A stretch of 64,000 nt of DNA from SHXR01 sp046160305 (GCA_046160305.1 JBJXGX010000216.1:91114-155113); one strand, 5' to 3'; shown: positions 33,444 through 42,948, counted from the stretch's first letter. Translations and numbers: made by a program. Notes: generated from the letters alone by a model not told the origin.

Positions 33444-34739
33444 ATGCCCGATCCCCGACCGCTTGGATTCGACACGCTATCGCTGCACGCCGGCCAGCGA
33501 CCGGATCCGGTGACGGGTGCGCGCGCAACGCCGATTTATTTCACGACGTCGTTCGTCTTCAAGGATGCCGACCATGCGGCCGCGCTCTTCAACATGGAGC
33601 GGGCGGGCCATGTGTATTCGCGGATTTCGAATCCGACCAACGCGGTGCTTGAAGAGCGTATCGCGGCACTCGATGGCGGCGTCGGGGCGATCGCGGTGGC
33701 AAGCGGCCAGGCTGCGCTTCATCTGGCGATTTCAACATTGATGGGCGCAGGCTCGCATATCGTCGCGAGCCGCGCGCTCTACGGCGGCTCGCACAACCTC
33801 CTTGAATACACGTTGCCGCGCTTCGGAATCGAAACGACATTCGTGCAAGGACGCGATTTCGATGCATGGAAACAGGCGGTGCGCCCGAATACGAAGCTTT
33901 TCTTCGGCGAAACGCTTGGCAATCCGGGGCTTGACGTGCTCGATATCGCCCACGTGTCCGAGCTTGCGCATGCCGTAGGCGTGCCGCTCCTGGTCGATGC
34001 GACATTCACCACGCCCTACCTGTTGCGTCCGTTCGATCATGGTGCCGATCTCATTTACCACTCGGCGACCAAGTTCCTCGGTGGGCACGGTGTGGCGATC
34101 GGCGGTGTCGTCGTCGATGGGGGCATCTTTGATTGGGAAGCCTCCGGAAAATTTCCCGAGCTCACCGAACCCTATGCGGGATTCCACGGCATGGACTTCC
34201 AGGAGGAATCGACCGTCGGCGCATTTCTCTTGCGCGCGCGCCGTGAAGGGCTTCGCGACTTCGGCGCGTGCATGAGTCCTGCCACCGCGTTTCAGATTCT
34301 GCAAGGCGTGGAGACCTTGCCGATCCGCATGGAACGGCATGTGGCCAACACGCGCAAGGTCGTGCAATTCCTGAGCGAACAATCGGCCGTCGAATCGATC
34401 GCCTATCCCGAGTTGCCGTCGCACCCCGATCACGAGCTTGCGAAACGCCTGCTGCCGCGCGGCTGCGGCGCGGTCATTAGTTTCAATCTGCGCGGCGATC
34501 GCACCGCCGGGCGACGCTTCATCGAAGCACTCACGGTCTTCTCGCATCTGGCGAATGTCGGCGATGCGCGATCCCTCGTGATTCATCCGGCGAGCACCAC
34601 GCATTTCCGCATGGACGCCACGGCACTGCAAGGCGCGGGCATTACCGAGGGCACGATTCGCCTGTCGATCGGCCTGGAAAACGCGGACGATCTGATCGAT
34701 GACTTGACCCGAGGCCTTCGCGCCGCCACGAAAGCCTGA
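33444..34739 (+). CDS. metY: O-acetylhomoserine sulfhydrylase / PLP-dependent Cys/Met metabolism enzyme
   Basis: A 431-residue PLP enzyme that would make homocysteine from O-acetyl- or O-succinylhomoserine and sulphide. It has the family opening FDTLSLHAGQRPDPVTGARA, the PLP phosphate contacts VASGQAALH and Lys210 in YHSATKFLGGHG, the cofactor Asp in LLVDATFTTPYLLRPFDHGA, and the C-terminal HPASTTHFRMDATALQGAGI with GTIRLSIGLENADDLIDDL. Length (about 430) fits MetY better than MetZ (about 400). It is followed four bases later by an alpha/beta hydrolase in the same direction. Confidence 0.91.
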   Translation: MPDPRPLGFDTLSLHAGQRPDPVTGARATPIYFTTSFVFKDADHAAALFNMERAGHVYSRISNPTNAVLEERIAALDGGVGAIAVASGQAALHLAISTLMGAGSHIVASRALYGGSHNLLEYTLPRFGIETTFVQGRDFDAWKQAVRPNTKLFFGETLGNPGLDVLDIAHVSELAHAVGVPLLVDATFTTPYLLRPFDHGADLIYHSATKFLGGHGVAIGGVVVDGGIFDWEASGKFPELTEPYAGFHGMDFQEESTVGAFLLRARREGLRDFGACMSPATAFQILQGVETLPIRMERHVANTRKVVQFLSEQSAVESIAYPELPSHPDHELAKRLLPRGCGAVISFNLRGDRTAGRRFIEALTVFSHLANVGDARSLVIHPASTTHFRMDATALQGAGITEGTIRLSIGLENADDLIDDLTRGLRAATKA

Positions 34740-34742
34740 CCG

Positions 34743-35531
34743 ATGGAACTCACCACCCAGGCCAAGCGCGCCTACTGCTACACCGGCGGCAAGCCGTTCA
34801 ATGCCGCGCTACCTGTTGTCGTATTCATTCACGGCGGTGAGCTCGACCATTCGGTGTGGACCTTGCCCGCCCGCTACCTCGCCCATCATGGGTTTGGCGT
34901 GCTTGCGGTGGATTTGCCTGGCCACGGCAAGAGCGAAGGTCCGCCGCTCTTTTCGATCGAAGGTATGAGCGATTGGATCGTGAGCCTGCTCGATACGCTC
35001 AAGATCGAGCGCGCCGCGCTGGTCGGTCACAGCATGGGTTCACTGATTGCACTCGACGTGGCCGGTCGCCGGCCGGATCGCGCAACGAAGATCGTCCTGC
35101 TTGGCACGACGTTTCCAATGCGGGTATCGAATGATCTGCTCACGGCGGCACGTGACGACGAGGGTCGTGCGCAGAACATGATCAATGCCTGGTCGCATTC
35201 CGCCTATGCGCACTATCCGAATTATCCAGGCCCTGGTTCATGGGTGCACGGCGCCAATCTTCGCCTAATGCAACGACAGAAGTCGGGTGTCCTGTTCGCC
35301 GACTTCAATGCGTGCAACGCCTACAACGCCGGCCATGAACGCGCCGCGGCGACGACCTGCCCTGCGCTGTTCATTCTCGGCAAACGCGACGCGATGACGC
35401 CGGCACGCGGTGGACGCGAATTGGCGAAAGCATTCAAGAACGGACGCGTCGTGGAACTGGAAGGCGCCGGTCACAACCTGATGAGCGAACGCCCGGACGA
35501 AGTGCTCGACAACCTCCGTGCGTTCCTTTAG
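34743..35531 (+). CDS. Alpha/beta hydrolase
   Basis: A 262-residue hydrolase with oxyanion HGG (FIHGGELDHSVW), DLPGHGKSEG, nucleophile Ser97 in GHSMGS and the C-terminal His in GAGHNLMSERP. It starts four bases after the metY stop and is probably translated from the same mRNA. In betaproteobacteria this pairing occurs often, so it may hydrolyse a thioester or ester related to homoserine metabolism, but this is inference. No signal peptide is visible. Confidence 0.88.
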   Translation: MELTTQAKRAYCYTGGKPFNAALPVVVFIHGGELDHSVWTLPARYLAHHGFGVLAVDLPGHGKSEGPPLFSIEGMSDWIVSLLDTLKIERAALVGHSMGSLIALDVAGRRPDRATKIVLLGTTFPMRVSNDLLTAARDDEGRAQNMINAWSHSAYAHYPNYPGPGSWVHGANLRLMQRQKSGVLFADFNACNAYNAGHERAAATTCPALFILGKRDAMTPARGGRELAKAFKNGRVVELEGAGHNLMSERPDEVLDNLRAFL

Positions 35532-35559
35532 GGATCCGTGCCGTGGGCTGCGCGCCTTC

Positions 35560-36420
35560 CTAGTCGTTCAACCGCAGCAAGACCGGTTGATGATCCGATG
35601 CATTGGTAAGCGTATTCACCACGACGTCTTTCACGCGCTCGCGCAAATCCTCGGTGATGAAGATGAAGTCGCAGCAAAACGGATCGCCTGGCCATTGCCC
35701 TTTGTCGAACAATCCCAACGTGGGCGCATGCGGTTCGCGTGGATGGCGGACTTTCCAGGCGTCGCAGTATGCCGGTACGGCCGCGCCGATCGGCGCCTGA
35801 ATCGCGCGATACAAGGGGTCGTCCGGTCGAAAATTGAAATCGGCCGTCAGCACGCCCGACGCGGGCCGCGGCTGCTTTTGAAATGGACTGCCTGCCTTCT
35901 CGCGATTGACCGCATCGGCGGCATGCAGCGCGGCTTCACGCTGCAGATTGCAAAGGGCACGCACTTGCGCCGCGCGTTGCGTCACCGAATAGTATTCGAG
36001 GTGCGTGGTGGTGACGCGTAGCGGACCGCCCGAGCTAGCGATCACGATTTCGATCGCGCATCGCTGCATGCTGGGCACCGCGGGATCCGCAGGCCAAGGC
36101 AAGAGGTGACGGAACACCTGCAGCACCGGGCAACGCGTGAGGATCAGGTTCCCGAATTGCCGGCGGCGGCCTTCTTCGCCAAGCACATCCGTTGCAATGC
36201 CCTCGATCGCGGTGAATCCGGGCAACGCGGCCTCGAGGATAGCGAACTGATCCTCGCCGGTGCTTCCCGGCAAATCAGGAAAATTGCGCGCGACCTCTTG
36301 CAGGCAAAGCACATCGACATCGGCCATCTCGCGGGCCGTACGAATGATGCGCAGCGGATCGACGAGCCCATCCACCCCGCAACACCATTGCACGTTCCAC
36401 GTGATGAGGTTGATTCCCAT
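35560..36420 (-). CDS. Endonuclease/exonuclease/phosphatase-family phosphodiesterase
   Basis: A 286-residue metal-dependent hydrolase of the DNase I-like EEP superfamily. It begins MGINLITWNVQWCCGVDG, has the metal Glu in DVLCLQEVARNF, TTHLEYYS, the catalytic Asp/Asn in TADFNFRPDDPLY and the C-terminal NASDHQPVLLRL. Relatives include sphingomyelinase-like and DNA/nucleotide phosphodiesterases; the substrate is not predictable. The ATG at 36420 is preceded by AAGGAGG; a longer in-frame start lies upstream to 36843 but that region has no recognisable protein. Confidence 0.9.
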   Translation of the reverse strand: MGINLITWNVQWCCGVDGLVDPLRIIRTAREMADVDVLCLQEVARNFPDLPGSTGEDQFAILEAALPGFTAIEGIATDVLGEEGRRRQFGNLILTRCPVLQVFRHLLPWPADPAVPSMQRCAIEIVIASSGGPLRVTTTHLEYYSVTQRAAQVRALCNLQREAALHAADAVNREKAGSPFQKQPRPASGVLTADFNFRPDDPLYRAIQAPIGAAVPAYCDAWKVRHPREPHAPTLGLFDKGQWPGDPFCCDFIFITEDLRERVKDVVVNTLTNASDHQPVLLRLND

Positions 36421-36830
36421 GCGCTGCGGTGCCTCCTTGGCGTTTGTCGAACTCGAATTCAACGCAACGTTCTTGCGTCTATTATTGGCTGCTATTGTCG
36501 GTTGACGTCTTCCACGCTCGCGTTGCTTCTGATCTTCCGTCTTCCCTCCGACCGCGCGTGCATGATCATTTTGCTCGATCGCGAGCCACATGAAAAGCCC
36601 AACGCGATCCGTTCTGGTCGTGCGCGCGACCTGTCGTCGACAGGCGCTCGAAATTCCATGGCTTGACAACCCGCATCCAAGGCGATTGCCCACTTCGAAT
36701 CTTCGCCTTCGTGCGTCCTCAACGATAATCAGCCGATGGATAGGCAGTCCGCGTTTTGTCGAAACGACGACCCGGCAGTGCGAATGCGAGAGAATCCAGT
36801 GGCCGCCCCCAAAACCGTTAAGGATCTGCC
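36421..36830. other. Intergenic region between divergent EEP hydrolase and isocitrate-lyase-family genes
   Basis: These 410 bases hold no convincing gene; the ORFs present are extensions of neighbouring frames with no recognisable product. No clear promoter, repeat or RNA structure was found by eye. Confidence 0.5.
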
Positions 36831-37715
36831 ATGCGCCTGACAAGCAAGCTTCGAAACCTCTTGCAAGAGCCGGGCGCCGTCATGGCACCGGGCGTTGCCG
36901 ATGCGCTCAACGCACGCCTCGTGGCCAAGCACGGATTCGGCGCGATCTATATGACCGGCGCCGGTACCACTGCGGTGCGATTGGGAATGCCGGACATCGG
37001 ACTCCTCACGATGACCGAGATGATCGACAACGCCGGACGTATCGCCGATGCGAGCGGGCTTCCGCTGATCGCCGATGCGGACAACGGCTATGGCGGCGTG
37101 ATGAATGTTCGTCGCACCGTCCAAGGCTATGAGCGCGCCGGGGTGGCGGCCATTCACATCGAGGATCAAGTGATGCCGAAACGCTGCGGGCATCTCATGG
37201 GCAAGCAGCTCGTACCGGCCGCGGAGATGGTCGCGAAGATCAAGGCTGCGATCGATGCCCGAACCGATCCGGATTTCATGATCATCGCGCGCACCGATGC
37301 GATTGCAGTCGAAGGGTTCGACGCGGCGCTCGAACGCGCCGACCGCTATCGGGAAGCCGGGGCCGACATCCTCTTTGTCGAGGCACCAAACGCGGCGCAA
37401 CTCCCCGTCCTCGCACCGCGCCTGAAAGCGCCATTGCTCTACAACATGGCAACGAGCGGCAAGACGCCGTTCCTCTCGAAGACGCAGATCGAAGAGCTCG
37501 GATTCAAGCTTGTGATCTATCCGAACTGGGTCATGCTTGCATCCATTCGCGCGGTAAGCCATGTTCTGCAGACGTTGAAGGAATCCGGATCCATTGCCAG
37601 TCTGGCAAACGAGCTGCCGTCGTTTCGAGAGTTCTTCGATCTGCTCGGAATGAATGAAGTCCAGGCGCTGGAATCCCGCTATGGCGTCGACGAAAAGGCC
37701 CGCGCACAGTATTGA
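36831..37715 (+). CDS. Isocitrate lyase / PEP mutase family enzyme
   Basis: A 294-residue TIM-barrel lyase with metal Asp residues in LPLIADADNGYGG and the family signature MPKRCGHLMGKQLVP (KRCGH, the catalytic Cys loop) and the second half PNWVMLASIRAVSHVLQTLK. The group includes 2-methylisocitrate lyase, 2,3-dimethylmalate lyase, oxaloacetate decarboxylase and carboxyphosphonoenolpyruvate phosphonomutase; the sequence does not separate them by eye. AAGGAT lies seven bases before the ATG. The next gene (VanZ-like) begins only four bases after its stop. Confidence 0.9.
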   Translation: MRLTSKLRNLLQEPGAVMAPGVADALNARLVAKHGFGAIYMTGAGTTAVRLGMPDIGLLTMTEMIDNAGRIADASGLPLIADADNGYGGVMNVRRTVQGYERAGVAAIHIEDQVMPKRCGHLMGKQLVPAAEMVAKIKAAIDARTDPDFMIIARTDAIAVEGFDAALERADRYREAGADILFVEAPNAAQLPVLAPRLKAPLLYNMATSGKTPFLSKTQIEELGFKLVIYPNWVMLASIRAVSHVLQTLKESGSIASLANELPSFREFFDLLGMNEVQALESRYGVDEKARAQY

Positions 37716-37719
37716 ACCG

Positions 37720-38835
37720 ATGACCGGCATGGCGCAGGCGAACGCTCCGCGCCCTTTTTCCTTCGCCCGCCGCGCGCTCGCGATCGTTGTTCTAATCATC
37801 GCGTATGCAAGCCTGCGGCCGTTTCAGGGATGGCGTGATCCCGGGCGCCATCCCTTTGCTTATCTGTTTGCCGCGTCTCCATTCGGTGCCCCGTTCGACG
37901 CGCTGTTGAATGTCATCGGCTACCTGGTGCTGAGCCTGTGTCTGACGCTTGCGTTGTTTCCACGCATACGTGGCCGATGGGCCTTTGCGATCGGCGTCCT
38001 CGGTCCGGCGCTCGGCAGCGTGACGGTCGAAGCGATCCAGACCTATCTTCCTGGTCGTTTTCCGTCGGTGATCGACGTCGTCATGAACACAACCGGAGCG
38101 ATGCTCGGCGCGGCGATCGCCGTTTGGTCCACGCCATGGCTCGCGGACCATCGCGGCGGCAAGCACTTTCGCGAGCGCTGGCTCGTTCCCGGGCATGTCA
38201 CGGAAATCGGTCTCCTCGTCCTTGCCGGTTGGTTCGTTGCGTTATTCGCGCAACGCACGATTCTCTTCGGCACCGGCGATTTCAGAGGGAACTTCGGCGC
38301 GACCCTGGATCTTGGCCTGCCGCCCATCATCTATGTCGTGACCGAAGTGTATGTCGTCGCCGCCAACCTTGTCGTTGCCGGCCTGGTGTTGCGTCTGGTC
38401 GCATCGGACAGCGTGGCACGGGTGCACTGGTTTCTTGTGCTCGTCGCGGCGGCGATCGCAACCCGCGTCATCGCGCAGCTTACGTTCTGGAAGATCGGCG
38501 CGGCGTTCGCTTGGATCACGCCCGAAGTACTGATCGGTGTGATCAGTGGAACGACGGTTGCTCTCCTCACGCTCAGCCTGTCGCGGCGCGCTGCGGCCAT
38601 GACAGCGCTTGCTCTCGTGGCAACGAGCCTCGCGGTCGTCAACATCACGCCACCCGATCCCGCACTATGGTTGCAATCGAGCGCCCCGCGCGAGCGCATG
38701 CTGATCGGGCTCGTTCTAGTTGCCCGCTATACGGCGAAGGCTTGGCCCTTGGCGGCAATCGTCTTTCTGGTGATGGCCGCGATGCCGATCGCAACGCGAC
38801 GCTCTACGCTGCAAGAATCGGCGCAGTCCCCTTGA
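37720..38835 (+). CDS. VanZ-family membrane protein
   Basis: A 371-residue polytopic membrane protein. The VanZ-like domain is at about 20-140, with YASLRPFQGWRDPG near the first helix, then a membrane helix LLNVIGYLVLSLCLTLALF and the VanZ signature VEAIQTYLPGRFPSVIDVVMN. Five to six further helices fill the C-terminal half. VanZ itself confers low-level teicoplanin resistance, but most relatives are uncharacterised membrane proteins. Start codons at 37720 and 37729 (MAQANAPRPF) are both possible; a further in-frame start at 37654 is inside the upstream gene. Confidence 0.86.
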   Translation: MTGMAQANAPRPFSFARRALAIVVLIIAYASLRPFQGWRDPGRHPFAYLFAASPFGAPFDALLNVIGYLVLSLCLTLALFPRIRGRWAFAIGVLGPALGSVTVEAIQTYLPGRFPSVIDVVMNTTGAMLGAAIAVWSTPWLADHRGGKHFRERWLVPGHVTEIGLLVLAGWFVALFAQRTILFGTGDFRGNFGATLDLGLPPIIYVVTEVYVVAANLVVAGLVLRLVASDSVARVHWFLVLVAAAIATRVIAQLTFWKIGAAFAWITPEVLIGVISGTTVALLTLSLSRRAAAMTALALVATSLAVVNITPPDPALWLQSSAPRERMLIGLVLVARYTAKAWPLAAIVFLVMAAMPIATRRSTLQESAQSP

Positions 38836-38956
38836 TCGTCGATCGATGCATGCGCCTTCGCATCTGCGCCGGGTATGGCGTGGCACGATGCATCGCCCGA
38901 AAAGTAGAATACAGAAAACCTTTTCGCTTTCACGCTAACAATCGTCCGGGGTTGCC

Positions 38957-39289
38957 ATGGTCATCGACTTTCGTGCATACACCTTGAAGTCGGGCACGGT
39001 CGCCCGCTTCATGGAACTTTTTGAGCAGGAAGGCCTCGAGCCGCAGCAACGCATCTGCGGCGGATTCATGGGGCTCTACCGCACCGAAATCGGCAACATC
39101 AACCAGATCATCATGATGTTCCGCTATGACGATGCCGGCGAACGCGAGCGAAGACGCGCGGCGCTCTACAAGGATCCCGCGTTTCAGTCGTACCTCGCCA
39201 AGGTGCGGGAGTTTCTGCTCGATCAGGACGTGCGGCTGCTGGTGCCATCGGTTTGCAATCCACCGATCGGCGAGCCGGTGCTGCGTTAG
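38957..39289 (+). CDS. NIPSNAP-family protein
   Basis: A 110-residue ferredoxin-fold protein beginning MVIDFRAYTLKSGTVARFME, with the family pattern EVDY-like R-x-Y-T near the start, then LYRTEIGNINQIIMMFRYDD. NIPSNAP proteins form dimers and in bacteria often accompany catabolic oxidoreductases; the biochemical function is unknown. Here it lies 17 bases before the FAD-dependent oxidoreductase gene, so the two are likely cotranscribed. Confidence 0.86.
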   Translation: MVIDFRAYTLKSGTVARFMELFEQEGLEPQQRICGGFMGLYRTEIGNINQIIMMFRYDDAGERERRRAALYKDPAFQSYLAKVREFLLDQDVRLLVPSVCNPPIGEPVLR

Positions 39290-39306
39290 CGGAGAAGGTT
39301 CGGCCA

Positions 39307-40710
39307 ATGCCCATCCTCGCGCTCATTAAGGCAAGGTTCGATTACACCGTGCCGGTGGTCATCATCGGTGCCGGTGCCTGCGGGCTCACGGCCGCGCTCG
39401 CCGCTACCGAGGCCGGCGCGCGAGTGCTGGTCCTTGAGCGGGACGACAGGCCAACCGGCAGCACCGCGCTATCGACCGGACTGATTCCGGCAGCAGGCAC
39501 CAAACTCCAGCGCGCACATGGCATTGATGATTCCCCCGAGCTGCTCGCGCGTGACATCACCGCCAAGGCGAAAGGTCAAAACGATCCCGCGATCGTCGAG
39601 GCAGTCGCGCGTGCATCGGGCCCGACGATCGATTGGCTTTCGGCAACACACCGTGTCGCGTTCACCCTCGTCGAGGGGTTTCTTTACCCAGGTCATTCGC
39701 GATTGCGTATGCACGGCACGCCGAATCGCACCGGCACGGAACTCCAAGCAGCGTTGCTCGCGGCCACCGCACGGCTCGACATCGATCTTCTGACGAATGC
39801 GCTGGTCACCGATCTCTACGCCGACGCACGCGGGAAAGTTGGCGCCGTGCGTTTCGCGCGCCCGGACGGCGCATTGGAGATTGTGGGTTGCAACGCGGTG
39901 ATTCTCGCCTGCTGTGGCTATGGCGGCGACAAGGACATGGTGCGGCAATACATTCCCGAAATCGCCGACGCGGAATTCCAGGGTCATGTCGGCAACCGGG
40001 GTGACGCGGTGAAATGGGGCTTGGCACTTGGGGCGGCCGCACTCGATATGGGCAGCTATCAGGGCCACGGCGGGGTTGCGCATCCGCACGGCAATCCGAT
40101 GAACTGGGGGCTGTTGACCGAAGGCGGCTTTCAAGTCAACGCAATGGGTGTGCGATTCTCGAACGAGGTACGCGGCTATTCGGAACAGGCCGTCGATGTG
40201 ATCGCTCAGCCCGGGCGCATCGCCTGGGACATCTTCGATGAGATGCGCGAGCAGCCGATCTTGGGCTTCACCGATTACCAGGAGGTCATGGCACTGGGTG
40301 GAATCAAGAAGGCATCGACCGTGCGCGGACTCGCTGACCTGCTGGGCGTCCCCGCCGATGCGCTGGAACGAACGATGGACGAGGTCAACGAAATTCGATC
40401 GAGCCGACGCGTCTGTCCATGGGGCCGTGATTTCTCCAAGACGCGGCCACTCAGCGCGCCTTTCTGCGGCGTGAAGATCACCGGCGCCCTCTTCCACACC
40501 CAGGGAGGCGTCGCCATCGACGCGAGCGCCCGCGTTCTGCGGGCCGATGGTTCAACGCTGCCGAATTTATTCGCCGGCGGCGGCGCGGCGCGTGGCCTGT
40601 CGGGCCCCTCGCGCTGGGGCTATTTTTCCGGTGGCGGGCTGCTCACCGCCACGACCCTGGGTCGAATCGCAGGCACGAGCGCGGCGGCGCTCGTCAACCG
40701 TTCGGGCTGA
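39307..40710 (+). CDS. FAD-dependent oxidoreductase (fumarate reductase / 3-ketosteroid dehydrogenase-like)
   Basis: A 467-residue flavoprotein of the FAD_binding_2 family. The ADP-binding Rossmann motif is VVIIGAGACGLTAALAATEA with acidic LVLERD at the end of strand two. The capping region and C-terminal LFAGGGAARGLSGPSRWGYF with SGGGLLTATTLGRIAG are typical of fumarate reductase-like and delta-1-dehydrogenase enzymes. It lacks a signal peptide, so it is cytoplasmic. Function is likely dehydrogenation of an alicyclic or keto compound, in a cluster with NIPSNAP and LLM proteins, but the substrate is unknown. The start MPILALIKARF fits the Rossmann fold. Confidence 0.9.
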   Translation: MPILALIKARFDYTVPVVIIGAGACGLTAALAATEAGARVLVLERDDRPTGSTALSTGLIPAAGTKLQRAHGIDDSPELLARDITAKAKGQNDPAIVEAVARASGPTIDWLSATHRVAFTLVEGFLYPGHSRLRMHGTPNRTGTELQAALLAATARLDIDLLTNALVTDLYADARGKVGAVRFARPDGALEIVGCNAVILACCGYGGDKDMVRQYIPEIADAEFQGHVGNRGDAVKWGLALGAAALDMGSYQGHGGVAHPHGNPMNWGLLTEGGFQVNAMGVRFSNEVRGYSEQAVDVIAQPGRIAWDIFDEMREQPILGFTDYQEVMALGGIKKASTVRGLADLLGVPADALERTMDEVNEIRSSRRVCPWGRDFSKTRPLSAPFCGVKITGALFHTQGGVAIDASARVLRADGSTLPNLFAGGGAARGLSGPSRWGYFSGGGLLTATTLGRIAGTSAAALVNRSG

Positions 40711-40723
40711 GCGCGTCGAAGCC

Positions 40724-41953
40724 CTACTCCTTCTGGTTGAAACCGGCGATCACGGGTTTCACTTCCTGCAAGCGCGGCAACACATGCCGGCCAAACAACT
40801 TGATGCTCTTCTCGGTTTCGCCATGCGTCATGAATCCCGTACGCCCGATCATGGCGAGATGGCCGAAGCCACCGACGCTGTCGTAGAAGTTCATGATCTG
40901 CTTGTACACGGAATCAGGACTGCCCGCGAACAGGATCCCGCGTTGCATCGCCTGCTCGGGTGTCACGCTCATGAGCGCGGCCGCATTCGCACCCACCGGT
41001 GCGACCTGCCCTGCCTTCGGCGCGCCTGCGGCAGCCGGTCGTGGCTTAGTACGGTAGATCCCGGGTGCCGCCTCGGGCGGTGCCGTGCCGGGAAGGAATT
41101 GCAGATACTGCGGCGCATGCTTGAGACTCGTGTTGAGAAACCAAAGCAGCTTCGCGCCGACACGCATCCCTTCTTCATCGGTATCGCCCACCGCCACGAA
41201 GGCGGCATAACCGAAGCGATCGGTCATCGACTTCGGTAATCCGGCTTCAGCCCGCGCTTTGCGATTGGCCGCGTAGGCCACGCGTGTTCCTTCCGGGCCG
41301 CGCAGCACCAGTACATTCACCATGCCGCGACGACCCACTTCGGCCGAGGTGGACGGATCGCCGGTCGCGGCCCACATCCGCGGCATCGGTTGCTGATACG
41401 GACGCGGCCAGATGTTCACATGGCGATGCGTGTAGTGCTTGCCTTCCCAACTGAACGGGCCCGCCTGATGCGTGAGCGCTTTCGAGATGAAATCGATGGC
41501 CTCCCAGAACCGCTCGCCGTTGTTGATCGGATTCGCGTTGTTGGAGGCCATCTCGCTCAGCCCCGATTTCACGAAGCCGATCTCCAGCCGCCCGCGCGAG
41601 ATCACATCGGCGGTCGCGTACTCCTCGGCCACGCGTACCACGTCGGGCCGCAGGGTGATCAAAGTGCCAAGGCTCAGGATCCGCGCCTTCTTCATCTGGC
41701 GCGACAGGATCCCGACCAGCATCGGATTCGCCCCGAGCAGCGAGTTGATCCCGGCGTGATGCTCGGTGGCGGCGACATTGAAGCCCTCGTCGTCGCACAA
41801 CATGAATTCGTCCAGACACTCTTCGAACAGATTGGCCGCGATCACCGGATCGCAGTATTTGTTCGGCAGGCTGGCGCGCACCGAATCGGCGGCATCGAGC
41901 ACGTCTTTGGGGACATGGGGATACGGAATTTCGCAGTGATACCAAACGTCCAT
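40724..41953 (-). CDS. LLM-class flavin-dependent oxidoreductase
   Basis: A 409-residue luciferase-like monooxygenase or F420/FMN-dependent reductase. It begins MDVWYHCEIPYPHVPKDVLD and contains CDDEGFNVAATEHHAGINSL and the flavin-contacting YATADVISRGRLEIGFVKSG. Barrel elements follow with PRPYQQPMPRMWAATGDPST. The ATG at 41953 lies 13 bases after the stop of the alpha/beta hydrolase gene, so the two form a leftward operon; an alternative GTG at 41986 would overlap the hydrolase gene. The last 20 residues are charged. Substrate unknown; the partner hydrolase suggests ring cleavage or ester breakdown. Confidence 0.9.
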   Translation of the reverse strand: MDVWYHCEIPYPHVPKDVLDAADSVRASLPNKYCDPVIAANLFEECLDEFMLCDDEGFNVAATEHHAGINSLLGANPMLVGILSRQMKKARILSLGTLITLRPDVVRVAEEYATADVISRGRLEIGFVKSGLSEMASNNANPINNGERFWEAIDFISKALTHQAGPFSWEGKHYTHRHVNIWPRPYQQPMPRMWAATGDPSTSAEVGRRGMVNVLVLRGPEGTRVAYAANRKARAEAGLPKSMTDRFGYAAFVAVGDTDEEGMRVGAKLLWFLNTSLKHAPQYLQFLPGTAPPEAAPGIYRTKPRPAAAGAPKAGQVAPVGANAAALMSVTPEQAMQRGILFAGSPDSVYKQIMNFYDSVGGFGHLAMIGRTGFMTHGETEKSIKLFGRHVLPRLQEVKPVIAGFNQKE

Positions 41954-41966
41954 GAGGTTCTGCCGG

Positions 41967-42758
41967 TTATGAGGCCAGGAATCCACCGACCCGCTTCACG
42001 AACGCATCGCACTGTTCGATTTCCGGGTGATGTCCGGCCTCTGGAATGAGCTCGAAGCGCGCACCGGGAATCAGCTTTGCGTACGCCTCGCCGTAGGCGG
42101 GTTTCACGATGCCATCGGATGCGCCCCACACCACCATGGTCGGCTGCTTGATGCGATGCAGCCAGCGCTTGAGCTGCGGGTTGTACATGTACGGATGCCA
42201 GCCGTACCGGCATAGTGAATCCCAGTTGCGGGAGCGAACGATGAGCTGCTCGTCTTCCATCGCGTCGTAGTCGGGCGCCCATTTCGCGGGTGCGTGCCAG
42301 CTCCGGCGAATCACTTCTGCCGGATGCGTATTGAAGACATCGAGGATGTCGGGCGTTTCCCGATTGCTGATCTTGATACCCAGCGCATCGACCAGCACGA
42401 GTCGGTCAATCCGCCGCCCGGCCTTGATCGCGAGCTCGGCTGCGAGCCATCCGCCGAACGAGAACCCCATCACGCTCACCTGTTCATACGGCAGCGCATC
42501 GAGCACATCGAGATAGAGGTGGACCAGATCGTAGACGGTTTCGAATTCGGCCGGCCGCTTCGAGTCGCCGAAACCCGGATGCGATGGAGCGATGATCTCC
42601 GCGTGCCGGCCAAGCGATTCGATGAATGGCGCGCTCGGGTCGACATTCTGGAATCCGTGCAGGACGAGGAGCGGCCGGCCTTGGCCGCGTCGAACAATCT
42701 CGAGGTCGCACCCTGCAACGGACAACCGCTCGGTTGGAGCGGCGATAGCGTTCGTCAT
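41967..42758 (-). CDS. Alpha/beta hydrolase
   Basis: A 263-residue hydrolase with LLVLHGFQNVDPS (oxyanion region HGF), PSHPGFGDSKRP, nucleophile Ser in MGFSFGGWLAAELA, the acid Asp in VVWGASDGIVKP and His in PEAGHHPEIEQ. All triad elements are present. Such enzymes often hydrolyse C-C bonds or esters in aromatic or terpenoid catabolism. It is the first gene of the leftward hydrolase-LLM operon and diverges from the TRAP binding protein gene through an operator-like region. Confidence 0.9.
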   Translation of the reverse strand: MTNAIAAPTERLSVAGCDLEIVRRGQGRPLLVLHGFQNVDPSAPFIESLGRHAEIIAPSHPGFGDSKRPAEFETVYDLVHLYLDVLDALPYEQVSVMGFSFGGWLAAELAIKAGRRIDRLVLVDALGIKISNRETPDILDVFNTHPAEVIRRSWHAPAKWAPDYDAMEDEQLIVRSRNWDSLCRYGWHPYMYNPQLKRWLHRIKQPTMVVWGASDGIVKPAYGEAYAKLIPGARFELIPEAGHHPEIEQCDAFVKRVGGFLAS

Positions 42759-42854
42759 TGGAATCCTTTGATCGTTTGAACAGCGCGAATAAGCGCCAAT
42801 CCGGTCCGCTCCACACCCGCCGCAGATCCATACCCCATATCGTACATCAGCGCT

Positions 42855-42901
42855 TTGTTGATCGACAATTTACTTGCGCGCCGCGTTAGTTTACATTGCG
42901 C
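42855..42901. promoter_or_regulatory. Operator-like palindrome plus 21-bp-spaced direct repeats upstream of TRAP operon
   Basis: TTGTTGATCGACAA (42855-42868) is a 14-base near-palindrome with one mismatched pair (TTGTyGATCrACAA). It is followed by TTTACTTGCGC (42869-42879) and TTTACATTGCGC (42890-42901), whose starts are exactly 21 bases apart, two turns of the helix. This is the arrangement of a regulator-binding site in the divergent hydrolase/TRAP promoter. TGT-N8-ACA is reminiscent of FadR/GntR-type sites; the regulator is not in the window. Confidence 0.4.
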
Positions 42902-42948
42902 TCGAGCCCACGGCGATCCGTCGCGGCGCAGAGGGGGAAAAGATTCGC

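Noticed and set aside
36421..36843. N-terminal extension of the EEP hydrolase
   Set aside because: The ATG at 36420 has AAGGAGG upstream and starts the conserved fold; the extension is not recognisable.
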